Position numbers and translations under genes: made by a program | Origin: Roseiarcus sp043784465 | GTDB lineage: Bacteria > Pseudomonadota > Alphaproteobacteria > Rhizobiales > Beijerinckiaceae | NCBI GenBank assembly: GCA_043784465.1 | Contig: JAYVYJ010000333.1 | Span: 1 to 26,590 of the forward strand | Length of the DNA: 26,590 bases | Direction: 5' to 3' | Notes under the pieces: generated by a model | Told to the model about the DNA's origin: nothing | What the model saw: only the letters and a program-made list of their open reading frames with translations | The model's database searches: none | Shown: positions 14,433 to 23,517 of the stretch, piece after piece | Position numbering within the stretch: the stretch's first letter is position 1 | Layout: each line of letters opens with the position of its first letter

Positions 14433-15812
14433 TCAGCCAAGCCGTCCCCGCCACGACTGCGCTTGGCTGCGCACATTCTCCGGCGCCGTCCCGCCGTACG
14501 ACGTCCGGCTCCTGACCGAATTTTCCACGCTCATCACCGCGAGGGCCTCCCGCGTGATGAGCGGCTCCACCCCCTGCAACTCCGCGAGAGACAACGCCTC
14601 CAGGGCGACGCCGCGCGCGGTCGCGAGTCCGACGATGCGCCCCGTCACGTGGTGCGCCTCGCGAAACGGCATTTTAAGCGCCCTCACCAGCCAGTCGGCG
14701 AGGTCGGTGGCGGTCGCGTAGCCCGAGCCGGCCGCCGCCTTCATGCGCTCCGGCTGGGGCGTCAAATCGCGCACCATTCCCGTCATCGCCGCCAGACAGA
14801 GAGACAAGGTGCGCAGACCGTCCATCGCGCCTTCCTTGTCCTCCTGCATGTCTTTGGAATAGGCGAGCGGCAGGCCCTTCATCACCGTCAGCAGGCCGAT
14901 TAGCGAACCCACGACCCGGCCCGTTTTGCCGCGCACGAGTTCGGCGGCGTCGGGGTTGCGCTTTTGCGGCATGATCGAGGAACCGGTCGAGAACGCGTCC
15001 GACAGCCGAACGAAGCCGAATTGCGGCGTCGTCCACAACACGATCTCTTCGGCGAAGCGCGACAGGTGCACAGCGCAGATGCTCGCGCCCGAGAGGGCCT
15101 CCAGCACGAAATCACGGTCGGCGACGCTGTCGAGCGAATTCGCCGTGGGCCGGTCGAAGGCCAGCGCCTTCGCCGTGGCCGCCCGGTCGATGGGAAACGA
15201 CGTCCCCGCCAACGCCGCCGCGCCCAGCGGACATTCGTTGAGCCGGACGCGGGCGTCATGGAACCGCGAGCGGTCGCGCCCGAGCATTTCGACATAGGCC
15301 ATCAGATGGTGTCCAAAAGTCACCGGCTGCGCGGATTGCAGGTGCGTGAAGCCGGGCATCACCATGTCGGCGCACGCCAGCGCACGTTCGACGAGCGCCT
15401 TCTGGAGGCCCGCGATCTGGCCGTCGAGCGCGTCGAGCGTATCACGCACCCACAACTTGAAGTCGGTGGCGACCTGATCGTTGCGCGAACGAGCAGTGTG
15501 CAACCGCCCTGCGGCGGCGCCGATGAGGTCGGCGAGACGGCTCTCGACGTTCATATGGATGTCTTCGAGGGTGCGGCTAACGGCAAAGGTTCCCGCCTCG
15601 ATTTCGCCCTTGATCTGGGTGAGACCGCGCGCAATGGCGTCGGCGTCGGCGCGTTCGACAATCCCTGCGTCAGCCAGCATGGCGACATGGGCGAGCGAAC
15701 CGGCGACGTCCTGGGGGGCGAGGGCCTTGTCGAAGTCTATGGAAGCGTTGATCTCCTCCATGATTTCGGCGGGACCGCTCTCGAAAAGGCCGCCCCACAT
15801 CTTGTTGCTCAT
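14433..15812 (-). CDS. argH: argininosuccinate lyase
   Basis: The 459-residue enzyme splits argininosuccinate into arginine and fumarate, the last step of arginine synthesis. It is a cytoplasmic tetramer of the fumarase/aspartase superfamily. MWGGLF at the N-terminus, HTARSRNDQVATD (105-117), TxHLQxAQP with His157 and the signature GSSIMPQKRNPD (277-288, catalytic serine loop) are all intact. The start at MSNKMWGG is preceded by GAGG 8 bases upstream. It starts 12 bp away from divergent tlpA. Its partner argG lies about 1.8 kb away on the other strand. Confidence 0.97.
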   Translation of the reverse strand: MSNKMWGGLFESGPAEIMEEINASIDFDKALAPQDVAGSLAHVAMLADAGIVERADADAIARGLTQIKGEIEAGTFAVSRTLEDIHMNVESRLADLIGAAAGRLHTARSRNDQVATDFKLWVRDTLDALDGQIAGLQKALVERALACADMVMPGFTHLQSAQPVTFGHHLMAYVEMLGRDRSRFHDARVRLNECPLGAAALAGTSFPIDRAATAKALAFDRPTANSLDSVADRDFVLEALSGASICAVHLSRFAEEIVLWTTPQFGFVRLSDAFSTGSSIMPQKRNPDAAELVRGKTGRVVGSLIGLLTVMKGLPLAYSKDMQEDKEGAMDGLRTLSLCLAAMTGMVRDLTPQPERMKAAAGSGYATATDLADWLVRALKMPFREAHHVTGRIVGLATARGVALEALSLAELQGVEPLITREALAVMSVENSVRSRTSYGGTAPENVRSQAQSWRGRLG

Positions 15813-15824
15813 GGAAGACGCCTC

Positions 15825-16439
15825 ATGATTCCCAGACGCACGCTCGCCGCCCTTGGCGCCGCGCTCGCCGCCGTAGCGGCGGCGGTGGTCATAAGTGGGC
15901 GCCACGCCCCCGGCAAGACCGCCTGCTCCGCCGCCTCGCTGGCTTTGGCGCAGAAGCTGCGCCCGCTGGCCGGGGGGGAACTGGCGGCGCTGGCGATCAA
16001 TCCGGCGATCGCGCCTTTGCTAGCCTTCAGCGATGCGAACGGCGCCAAGCTGACGTTGGCCGATTTCAGGGGCCGCGCGGTGCTGCTGAACCTGTGGGCG
16101 ACATGGTGCGTACCCTGCCGGGCGGAGATGCCGGCGCTCGACGCCTTGCAGGCTCAGGCCGGGGGTCCCGGCTTCGAAGTGGTGGCGGTGAACGTCGACA
16201 CGGCGCGGGTCGAGCGGGCGTCGAAGTTTCTGGACGAGATCGGCGTCACGCATCTCGCCCGCTACGCCGACCACACGGGCGACGCGTTCGAGACGCTGCG
16301 ACTGGCTGGCAAGGCGCTGGGCTTGCCGACTTCGCTGCTGATCGACAAGGACGGCTGCGAGATCGGGGTGGTCGCAGGGCCGGCGAACTGGGGGTCGGCG
16401 CAGGCGATTGTGGTGGCGAAGACGTTGCGGGGGGGTTGA
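15825..16439 (+). CDS. tlpA: TlpA-like thiol:disulfide interchange protein
   Basis: The 204-residue membrane-anchored thioredoxin-like protein has an N-terminal hydrophobic anchor or signal (residues 7-23, after IPRR) that places the domain in the periplasm. The active site is WATWCVPCRAEMP with Cys95 and Cys98. The cis-proline region GLPTSLLIDKDG follows. TlpA of Bradyrhizobium is a reductant in cytochrome oxidase copper-site assembly, and the same role is likely here. GGAAG lies 7 bases before the ATG. Its leader overlaps that of argH on the other strand. Confidence 0.9.
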   Translation: MIPRRTLAALGAALAAVAAAVVISGRHAPGKTACSAASLALAQKLRPLAGGELAALAINPAIAPLLAFSDANGAKLTLADFRGRAVLLNLWATWCVPCRAEMPALDALQAQAGGPGFEVVAVNVDTARVERASKFLDEIGVTHLARYADHTGDAFETLRLAGKALGLPTSLLIDKDGCEIGVVAGPANWGSAQAIVVAKTLRGG

Positions 16440-16473
16440 GGACGGCTTTTTTTGCCTCCGCAAAACGCCCTCT

Positions 16474-16618
16474 CCGTCATGGCCGTCTTTGTCACGGGCA
16501 TCTACGCCGCGCCGTTGCAGACTCAGCCTGAAGCCGTGCACGATTTTTGGCGTTTCTTCATTCGCGTGAACTGCTGGACCGACCGCGTGGATGGCCGTGA
16601 CAAAGACGGCCATGACGG
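16474..16618. repeat. 145-bp palindromic intergenic element
   Basis: The two ends are perfect 22-bp inverted repeats (16474-16495 and 16597-16618). Pairing continues inward to 36-bp arms (16474-16509 and 16583-16618) with 33 of 36 positions matched. Each arm also holds its own dyad, for example ATGGCCGT-GACAAAG-ACGGCCAT at 16591-16613. About 73 bp of unpaired sequence lie between the arms. A degenerate relative lies at 2672-2791. It has the form of a small interspersed repeat; no coding content or target duplication was seen. Confidence 0.75.
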
Positions 16619-16648
16619 CAACCGCCGTACGAGCCTCTCCCTCTCGCA

Positions 16649-16804
16649 TCAAGGCGCAGCGGCCAGCCAACCCTCCATCGACTCGGGCTGACCGAAAAGC
16701 AGTTCGTCCATCGTTTCGCCCTGCGTCGCACATCCAGGCAACGCTGGAACCTCGGCCCCCTAGCCGCTCGTCTCGTCCTTGTGGATTATGGCCCTGAAAT
16801 TCAT
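16649..16804 (-). pseudogene. HicB-type antitoxin relic with in-frame stop
   Basis: Reading the minus strand from ATG at 16804 gives MNFRAIIHKDETSG, then TAG, then GAEVPALPGCATQGETMDEL followed by LFGQPESMEGWLAAAP and a stop. This is the HicB N-terminal fold (xFxAIIHKDExxGYxAEVPALPGCxTQGET), with the usual tyrosine codon position occupied by an amber stop, and a shortened C-terminus lacking a DNA-binding domain. A GGAGG site still stands 9 bases before the ATG. No hicA toxin gene was found next to it. It is a decayed toxin-antitoxin remnant, unless the TAG is read through. Confidence 0.7.
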
Positions 16805-17608
16805 AGGGGAACGCCTCCGATAGACGAGAATATGCACGTCAATGACGGCGGCGCAGCGGGATAACTCGGGTCAGTAATCCGTTCGAAGGGATTGCCGGCT
16901 CCTGGCTCGCGGCGATCAAGATTGCACATTTTTGTCTTGGAACGTTTTAGACTGAAATTCAAAACTATACTCCTGAAATTCTTTTGATATTCGAAATCCG
17001 CCCGCCGACAAATACCGTTTATATAATTATCACACAAAACAAACTACATTTATACTTAGGCGGATTTCAACAATATTGTCGTTATTTTTATTTAGAAAAT
17101 GAAAATAAACATATTAACTCATCTCAATCGCACTAACTAACATCGCACCGCGATATTATAACCAATAGACGACATCACCGATGCAATCTACCGCGCCATT
17201 GTGGGATTTTTTTACCTAAATTAAATTTAATAATAATTGGGAATAGAAATATAAATTCGATCCGAAAGGCACTTAAATTCAATATGAGGTCGGAGATTTG
17301 ACGAAGCTGGACGGAAAGGCGAGGAAATCAATTAACGCATTATTCAATGCTGCCAAGACGAGGTACGTGATTTGCAAACTGATGGACATATGCTTCGGGG
17401 CGGCAACCCACCCCCAAGTTGAATGAACAGTCTCGGTGGCGTTAATCCTGCAAGGCAAACGCTCAAAACGGCCTGAAATTCGGCGCGTTGGTTCAGCCCC
17501 CCTCGGCGCTGGACGTGGTCAAGGTTCCTATACCCCTAATTCGTGCCCACTCTTGCGCGCTCTCACCCTCCGCCTTAGGGAAAGCTTAGCAGGAAAACTG
17601 AGCGCGAA

Positions 17609-18838
17609 ATGGCCAAGCAGAACGTGAAAAAAGTCGTCCTCGCCTATTCCGGCGGGCTTGACACCTCCATCATTCTCAAATGGCTGCAAACGACTTATCA
17701 GTGCGAGGTCGTCACCTTCACCGCCGATCTCGGCCAGGGGGAGGAACTTGAGCCCGCGCGCCAGAAGGCGCTGCTGCTGGGCGTGAAGCCCGAAAACATT
17801 TTCATCGAAGACATGCGCGAAGAATTTGTGCGCGACTTCGTGTTTCCCATGTTTCGCGCCAATGCGGTCTATGAGGGACAATATCTGCTAGGAACTTCCA
17901 TCGCTCGCCCCCTGATCGCCAAGCGCTTGGTCGATATCGCGCGGGAGACGGGGGCCGATGCGGTCGCGCATGGCGCCACAGGCAAGGGCACCGACCAGGT
18001 GCGCTTCGAGCTTTCCGCTTATGCGCTCAACCCGGACATCAAGATCATCGCGCCGTGGCGCGAATGGGAGTTCGCCTCGCGCAACGCGTTGATCGCCTTC
18101 GCCGAGCAGCACCAGATCCCTATCGCCCGGGATAAGCGAGGCGACGCACCGTTTTCGACCGACGCGAACCTGCTGCACGTGTCGTCGGAGGGCAAAGTTC
18201 TGGAGGACCCGGCGCAGGAAACGCCGCGGTACGTCTATTCCCGCACCGTCGATCCCGAATCGGCGCCCGATCACGCGACCATCCTTGAGATAGGCTTCGA
18301 AAAGGGCGACCCCGTTTCCCTCAATGGCGAGACGCTGTCTCCCGCCGCCATGCTTACGGCGCTCAACAAGATCGGCCATGACAATGGCGTCGGCCGGCTC
18401 GATTTGGTCGAGAACAGATTTGTCGGCATGAAATCGCGCGGGATGTACGAGACGCCAGGCGGCGCGATCCTGCTCGTCGCCCATCGCGCCATCGAGTCGA
18501 TTACGCTCGACCGTGGCGCCGCCCACCTCAAGGACGATCTGATGCCCAGATACGCCGAGATGATCTATAACGGCTTCTGGTTCGCGCCCGAGCGCGAATT
18601 GTTGCAAGGCCTGATCGACAAGAGCCAGGAACTTGTCGCAGGAAAGGTCAGGCTCAAGGTCTATAAGGGTTCCGCGTGGACCATCGGACGCGAAAGCCCC
18701 TATTCGCTCTATGATCAGGATCTCGTGACCTTCGAGGAAGGCGCCGTTGCTTATGACCACAACGACGCCGGCGGTTTCATCAAGCTCAACGCTCTGCGGT
18801 TGAGGACGCTGGCTAAGCGTCGCCAGCGGGAGCGCTGA
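17609..18838 (+). CDS. argG: argininosuccinate synthase
   Basis: The 409-residue enzyme condenses citrulline and aspartate with ATP to give argininosuccinate. The PP-loop ATP motif AYSGGLDTS is at residues 12-20. HGATGKGTDQVRFE and AWTIGRESPYSLYD are further family blocks, and the length is as expected. The first codons read MAKQNVKKVVLAYSGG, so the start is well fixed. It is preceded by a long gene-poor gap, and its last 26 bases overlap the convergent YqjE-like gene. Confidence 0.97.
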   Translation: MAKQNVKKVVLAYSGGLDTSIILKWLQTTYQCEVVTFTADLGQGEELEPARQKALLLGVKPENIFIEDMREEFVRDFVFPMFRANAVYEGQYLLGTSIARPLIAKRLVDIARETGADAVAHGATGKGTDQVRFELSAYALNPDIKIIAPWREWEFASRNALIAFAEQHQIPIARDKRGDAPFSTDANLLHVSSEGKVLEDPAQETPRYVYSRTVDPESAPDHATILEIGFEKGDPVSLNGETLSPAAMLTALNKIGHDNGVGRLDLVENRFVGMKSRGMYETPGGAILLVAHRAIESITLDRGAAHLKDDLMPRYAEMIYNGFWFAPERELLQGLIDKSQELVAGKVRLKVYKGSAWTIGRESPYSLYDQDLVTFEEGAVAYDHNDAGGFIKLNALRLRTLAKRRQRER

Positions 18839-19247
18839 ACCCCTTCATCAAGCTGCGGCCGAGCAGCAACCCCCCCAGCAGCACCACCCCAACGCCCATC
18901 GTACGAGGGCTTACCCTGCGGGCGCTTCGGGCGGCGGCGCCCAGCAGCGTGGGGCCGGCGATGAGCGCGACGTCGGCGACGGCGTTCGTCTTGGGCTTGC
19001 GGTATTGAAACATGGCGCCGACGCCCCCCAATATCGCGACGAAAACAAGAAACAACAACGCGATCCACAGATCGGGATATTCCGAACCGTAAGTGATCGC
19101 GATCCAGTGGCGCAAGGCCACCAGCGCAAACACCAGCGCGAAGAGGAGGCTCGCCCCCGCCCCCGCATAAAGCGCGAAAGCGAGAGCGCGCAGTTTGGCC
19201 GTCTCGATAAACCGGCCTGCGAGAACAGTGACGAGCCCCCCGAGCAT
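18813..19247 (-). CDS. YqjE/holin-superfamily-like membrane protein
   Basis: The 144-residue product has three clear hydrophobic segments (about 23-46, 60-80 and 114-131) and a basic linker. Its size, topology and position just downstream of a YqjD/DUF883-like gene recall the E. coli yqjD-yqjE pair, in which YqjE is placed in a holin-like superfamily. This likeness does not mean phage origin. The 6-bp gap to the upstream gene indicates one operon, probably under the EcfG-like promoter at 19639. The 3' end overlaps argG by 26 bases. Family assignment is tentative. Confidence 0.72.
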   Translation of the reverse strand: MLGGLVTVLAGRFIETAKLRALAFALYAGAGASLLFALVFALVALRHWIAITYGSEYPDLWIALLFLVFVAILGGVGAMFQYRKPKTNAVADVALIAGPTLLGAAARSARRVSPRTMGVGVVLLGGLLLGRSLMKGFSAPAGDA

Positions 19248-19253
19248 GGCGGC

Positions 19254-19589
19254 TTACCGGCTCGACATCGCGCCGAGAAGCAGGCCGATGGCGGCCGTAA
19301 CCGCCAGCGCGCCGAGCGGACGCTCGCGGACGTTGCTGCGCACGCTCTTGGCGATGGCGTCGAAGCTGGAACTCAGCGCCTTGCTGATCGAATCGGTGTC
19401 GACGCCCGCGTCCTCAAGCGCGCCCTTGGCGCGGCTGGCGACGTCGGAAGCGGCGCGCGACAGATCTTTGCGGGCGCCCTCGGCCTGCTTGCCGGCGCGG
19501 TCGGCGACGTCGGCAGCGCGGTCGGAAATGTCGTTGACGACACCCGTGACCTTGCTCCTGATGGCGTCCTGCTGTTCCTGATAGCTCAT
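19254..19589 (-). CDS. YqjD/ElaB-like (DUF883) membrane-anchored stress protein
   Basis: The 111-residue product has an amphipathic, alanine-rich helical body with repeated charged heptad-like blocks (about 10-80). A single C-terminal membrane segment, RPLGALAVTAAIGLLLGAM, follows, as in YqjD, ElaB and YgaM. E. coli YqjD anchors ribosomes to the membrane in stationary phase. GGAGG lies 6 bases before the chosen ATG (MSYQEQQ); the longer frame upstream has no such site. The leader carries a 7-bp hairpin CCGAGAG-AA-CTCTCGG (19609-19624) and an EcfG-like promoter. Confidence 0.8.
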   Translation of the reverse strand: MSYQEQQDAIRSKVTGVVNDISDRAADVADRAGKQAEGARKDLSRAASDVASRAKGALEDAGVDTDSISKALSSSFDAIAKSVRSNVRERPLGALAVTAAIGLLLGAMSSR

Positions 19590-19638
19590 GGCACCCTCCG
19601 TTGTTGAACCGAGAGAACTCTCGGTCTTCGGAAAAGGG

Positions 19639-19663
19639 AACGCGGTCGGCAAAATCATGTTCC
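19639..19663 (-). promoter_or_regulatory. EcfG-type general stress promoter
   Basis: On the minus strand GGAAC (19659-19663) and CGTT (19639-19642) are separated by 16 bp. This is the alphaproteobacterial EcfG (PhyR-NepR cascade) consensus. The site lies about 50 bp before the start of the DUF883 gene, matching the stress role expected of YqjD-like proteins. Confidence 0.65.
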
Positions 19664-19711
19664 CCAGCGCGTGACGTAAATCTCACGCATTCCTCACGTC
19701 CATGCCTGCGA

Positions 19712-20413
19712 TCAAGCCGCGCGCGGACGGGCGCCAAAAATCGCCGAACCGACCCGGACGTGGGTGGCGCCCAGCGGCACGGCCAGCGGCCAGTCCGCGC
19801 TCATGCCCATCGACAGCGCTTTCAGGCCGTGTCGCCGCGCAATCTCGCCCAGTAGCGCAAAATGCGGCGAGGCGAGGTCCCCGGCGGGCGGGATGCACAT
19901 GAGGCCCTCGATACTGAGGCCGTAAGCGTTAAGCGCCCGCGTCAGGAAAGCGTCGGCGTCCTGCGGCAGGACGCCCGCCTTCTGCGGTTCGGCGCCGGTA
20001 TTGATCTCGACGAACAGTCGGGGGGAGCGTCCCGTCTTCGCCATCGCTTCGGCGAGCGCGGCGGCGATCTTCTCGCGGTCTACAGTCTCGATCACGTCGA
20101 AAGTCTCGACCGCCTCGCGCGCCTTGTTGCTTTGCAGGGGGCCGATGAGGTGAAGCTCGAGGGCGCGACCCATCGTAGCGGCGCGGGCGCGCAAATCGGC
20201 GAATTTCGACATCGCCTCCTGCACGCGATTCTCGCCGAACACGCTTTGCCCGCCTTCGAGGATGGTCGGCCACACCTCGTCGGCGGAATGAGTTTTGGAT
20301 ACGGCGACGAGCGTGATGTCCTGCGGGTTGCGCCCGCAATCGCCGGCGCGGCGGGCGAGCGCCTCGCGGAAGGCTTGAAGCCTCGCGAGGGCCGTGTCTC
20401 CGGCGATTTCCAT
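19712..20413 (-). CDS. yggS: YggS family pyridoxal-phosphate homeostasis protein
   Basis: The 233-residue PLP-binding protein of the YggS/PROSC family has an alanine-racemase-like barrel without the racemase C-terminal domain. The PLP lysine is Lys40 in LVAVSKT. FGENRVQEA, HLIGPLQSNKAR and the C-terminal GMSADWPLAVPLGATHVRVGS block (VRVGSAIFG at the end) are all present. The family controls free PLP levels in the cytosol. GGAG is found 7 bases before the ATG. It diverges from rpmB, whose promoter starts 14 bp away. Confidence 0.93.
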   Translation of the reverse strand: MEIAGDTALARLQAFREALARRAGDCGRNPQDITLVAVSKTHSADEVWPTILEGGQSVFGENRVQEAMSKFADLRARAATMGRALELHLIGPLQSNKAREAVETFDVIETVDREKIAAALAEAMAKTGRSPRLFVEINTGAEPQKAGVLPQDADAFLTRALNAYGLSIEGLMCIPPAGDLASPHFALLGEIARRHGLKALSMGMSADWPLAVPLGATHVRVGSAIFGARPRAA

Positions 20414-20426
20414 GACCCAACTCCGC

Positions 20427-20455
20427 TTGACGCTCCGCGCGGCCTCCCCTATAGA
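20427..20455 (+). promoter_or_regulatory. sigma-70 promoter of rpmB
   Basis: TTGACG (20427-20432), a 17-bp spacer and TATAGA (20450-20455) form a near-consensus housekeeping promoter about 95 bp before the rpmB start. It is the cleanest sigma-70-type site in the window, as expected for a ribosomal protein gene. Confidence 0.8.
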
Positions 20456-20548
20456 CCCGCCATCCTAGACGCCAGGGGAAACGGCTAGCGGTATCGTGTT
20501 AACCCTGCGCCCTTCCCCGGCTTGAACCTGGAATTTGAGGAAGTCACA

Positions 20549-20851
20549 ATGTCGCGCCGCTGCGAGTTGACCGGCAAAGCCGTACAGTCCGGCAACAAGG
20601 TCAGCCATTCCAACCGCAAGACGCGCACGCGCTTCCTGCCCAACCTCGTCAACGTGACGCTGATTTCCGACGCGCTCGGTAAGGGCTTCAAGCTGCGCGT
20701 GACGGCGGCGGCGCTGCGCTCGGTCGAGCATCGCGGTGGCCTCGACGCGTTTCTCGTAAAGGCGCACGACGAGGAGCTTTCGGGCGGCGCGCTGCGCATT
20801 AAATCCGATATCGCCAAGAAGCAGGCCGAGACCGTCGCTCAGGCGGCATAA
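20549..20851 (+). CDS. rpmB: 50S ribosomal protein L28
   Basis: The 100-residue basic protein starts MSRRCELTGKAVQSGNKVSHSNRKTR, the L28 signature, followed by RFLPNLVNVTLISDALGK. It is a component of the large ribosomal subunit. GAGGAAG lies upstream of the ATG at suitable spacing. A monocistronic unit is indicated by a strong promoter before it and a strong terminator 20 bases after its stop codon. The length is usual for alphaproteobacteria. Confidence 0.97.
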   Translation: MSRRCELTGKAVQSGNKVSHSNRKTRTRFLPNLVNVTLISDALGKGFKLRVTAAALRSVEHRGGLDAFLVKAHDEELSGGALRIKSDIAKKQAETVAQAA

Positions 20852-20870
20852 GGTCTCGTAGAGTTTTTCC

Positions 20871-20901
20871 AAAAGGCGCGCGGCCTGGCCGCGCGCCTTT
20901 T
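20871..20901 (+). terminator. rho-independent terminator of rpmB
   Basis: AAAAGGCGCGCGGCC and its exact complement GGCCGCGCGCCTTTT flank a single T, giving a very stable GC-rich stem ending in TTTTGTGTTT. It lies 20 bases after the rpmB stop codon and before the thiolase gene. Confidence 0.88.
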
Positions 20902-20947
20902 GTGTTTGCGCGTCCGCGTCCTAGACTGTGGACGGGAGGAAACAAAC

Positions 20948-22122
<1,175 letters not shown>

Positions 22123-22126
<4 letters not shown>

Positions 22127-22770
22127 ACCGCGCCGCGGCTGAAGCGGTCGAACAGACTGCGGCGCAGCCGCTCCATCGCGAGCGCCTTGAAATGGGCGAC
22201 GACACCTTCGGGACGGGGGGCGGCCCGGCTGAGGCCGTGCGCGTCCTCGACGGTGAACAAGCCGCGCGCTTTGGTGGCGGCCCAGGTCATCGGCGCGGCT
22301 TGTTTCAACAAATCCTCCGCCTCGTCGGCAAGTACGCCGCCGACGATCTCGGGCGGCGGGCCGAACACTTCCGGCATCGTGTCGCCAAGCCCCGTGTCGT
22401 GCAGCACGTCCCAGCGCGACGCGCCGCCCATGACGGGCGACCCGAGCGCAAACACCACGCGCGCGATGCGGGTCTCGCGAATCGCGTAGGAGCAGAACGC
22501 GCAAGGCTCGACGTTGGTGTAGAGGGTGCAACCGTCGAGACTGGCGCGGCCCAGCTTCTTCTGGGCGGCGACGATGGCGCAGACCTCCGCGTGGCGGGTG
22601 ATGTCGCCCGCCGCGCGCACGCCGTTGCCTTCCGCCGCAATCGCCGCGCCGTCGCGCACGATGACCGAGCCGAACGCCAGCTCCTTCCGCGCCGCCGCCT
22701 CGCGCGCAAGGTCGAAGCAGCGGCGCATGAAGGCGAAGTCGTCAGTACCGGCGGCCAAGCGAATCTCCAA
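22123..22770 (-). CDS. nucleoside/cytidine-deaminase-like zinc enzyme
   Basis: The 215-residue protein has both zinc motifs of the deaminase fold: His60-Ala-Glu62 (RHAEVCAI) and Pro89-Cys90-x-x-Cys93 (EPCAFC). The sequence around these (GNGVRAAGDITRHAEV and TLYTNVEPCAFCSYAI) resembles guanine-deaminase-like and tRNA-adenosine-deaminase-like members. It is about 50 residues longer than usual, with an extra C-terminal region from about residue 150 that lacks an evident domain. It lies 63 bp downstream of radC on the same strand and may share its transcript. The substrate is not determined. Confidence 0.85.
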
Positions 22771-22833
22771 TTTTGGGAATCATACCGGCAAAAATCGCGC
22801 AGGCCCGATAAAAACGCAGAGCGGGGAGAAACT

Positions 22834-23517
22834 TCATATCAGCCGCTGCCCGCGCAACGAGACATGGCCCTGCCGGCCTACGATGATGTGGTCATGCACC
22901 GTCACGCCGAGCGGGGCGGCGACGGCGATGATGTCGAGCGTCATCTTGATGTCTTGCTTGGACGGGGTCGGGTCGCCCGAGGGGTGGTTGTGGACGAGAA
23001 TCACCGCCGAGGCCGCCAGTTCCAATGCGCGCTTGACAACTTCGCGGGGATAGACCGGCGTGTGATCGACGGTGCCGATCCCTTGCGCTTCGTCCGAGAT
23101 CAGGCCGTTCTTCTTGTCCAGGAACAGCACGCGGAACACCTCGTGATCCTCGAAAGCCATCGCCGTGCGGCAATAGTCGATCACCTCGCTCCATGAGCCC
23201 AGCGACAGCCGCTTTTTCACAAGGCCGCGCGTGAACCGGCGCACGGAGGCTTCGATCACCTTGAACTCTGCGGCGACGCTGTCGCTGATCCCGTCAACCT
23301 CCTTGAGGCGGGCAAGCGGCGCGGCCACGACCTCGGCGAAGGAGCCGAATTTCGCCAGCAGGATTTTGGCCAGCGGCTTCACGTCGCGCCGGGGAATCGC
23401 GCGAAAGAGAATCAGTTCGATCAATTCGTAATCGGCGAGCGCCTCGTCGCCCGCTTCCAGGAAACGCTTGCGCAGGCGCTCGCGGTGGCCGTGGTAATGC
23501 GCGGCCTCGTCGTTCAT
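22834..23517 (-). CDS. radC: RadC family JAMM-domain protein
   Basis: The 227-residue RadC protein has an N-terminal helix-hairpin-helix-like region (ELIELILFRAIPRRDVKPLA and LKEVDGISDS). The C-terminal JAMM domain has EVFRVLFLDKKNGLI and HNHPSGDPTPS, in which His176, His178 and Asp189 form the HxH-x10-D metal site. Despite its name, a direct repair role for the family is doubtful. The ATG overlaps the map stop codon by 4 bases (ATGA), a common map-radC pairing in alphaproteobacteria. Confidence 0.93.
   Translation of the reverse strand: MNDEAAHYHGHRERLRKRFLEAGDEALADYELIELILFRAIPRRDVKPLAKILLAKFGSFAEVVAAPLARLKEVDGISDSVAAEFKVIEASVRRFTRGLVKKRLSLGSWSEVIDYCRTAMAFEDHEVFRVLFLDKKNGLISDEAQGIGTVDHTPVYPREVVKRALELAASAVILVHNHPSGDPTPSKQDIKMTLDIIAVAAPLGVTVHDHIIVGRQGHVSLRGQRLI

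Larger units (their letters stand above)
16440..17608. other. long gap without an intact gene before argG
   Basis: This 1.17-kb stretch holds a palindromic repeat (16474-16618), a hicB relic (16649-16804) and then a markedly AT-rich part from about 16920 to 17400. By hand count only 14 of the 60 bases at 17041-17100, and 14 of 60 at 17221-17280, are G or C, far from the surrounding DNA. An inverted pair GAAATCCGCC (16993-17002) and GGCGGATTTC (17059-17068) lies within it. No convincing intact protein gene or tRNA was found. The argG promoter must lie in the last part; no clear one was identified. Confidence 0.7.

Noticed and set aside
16801..17037. A 78-residue minus-strand frame just upstream of the hicB relic as a HicA toxin.
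   Set aside because: It lacks the HicA pattern (conserved GSHH-type histidine and basic C-terminus) and spans AT-rich DNA of random character.
17298..17426. A 42-residue frame with a TTG start in the AT-rich island (LTKLDGKARK...).
   Set aside because: The possible ribosome site is only 2 bases from the start, there is no ATG, and no family is recognised; at most a gene remnant.
18813..19247. A prophage remnant suggested by a holin-like protein.
   Set aside because: The pair fits the chromosomal yqjD-yqjE arrangement and no other phage gene is nearby.
22834..23517. RadC as a mark of a defence or mobile island.
   Set aside because: Coupling to map and housekeeping neighbours shows the normal chromosomal radC locus.
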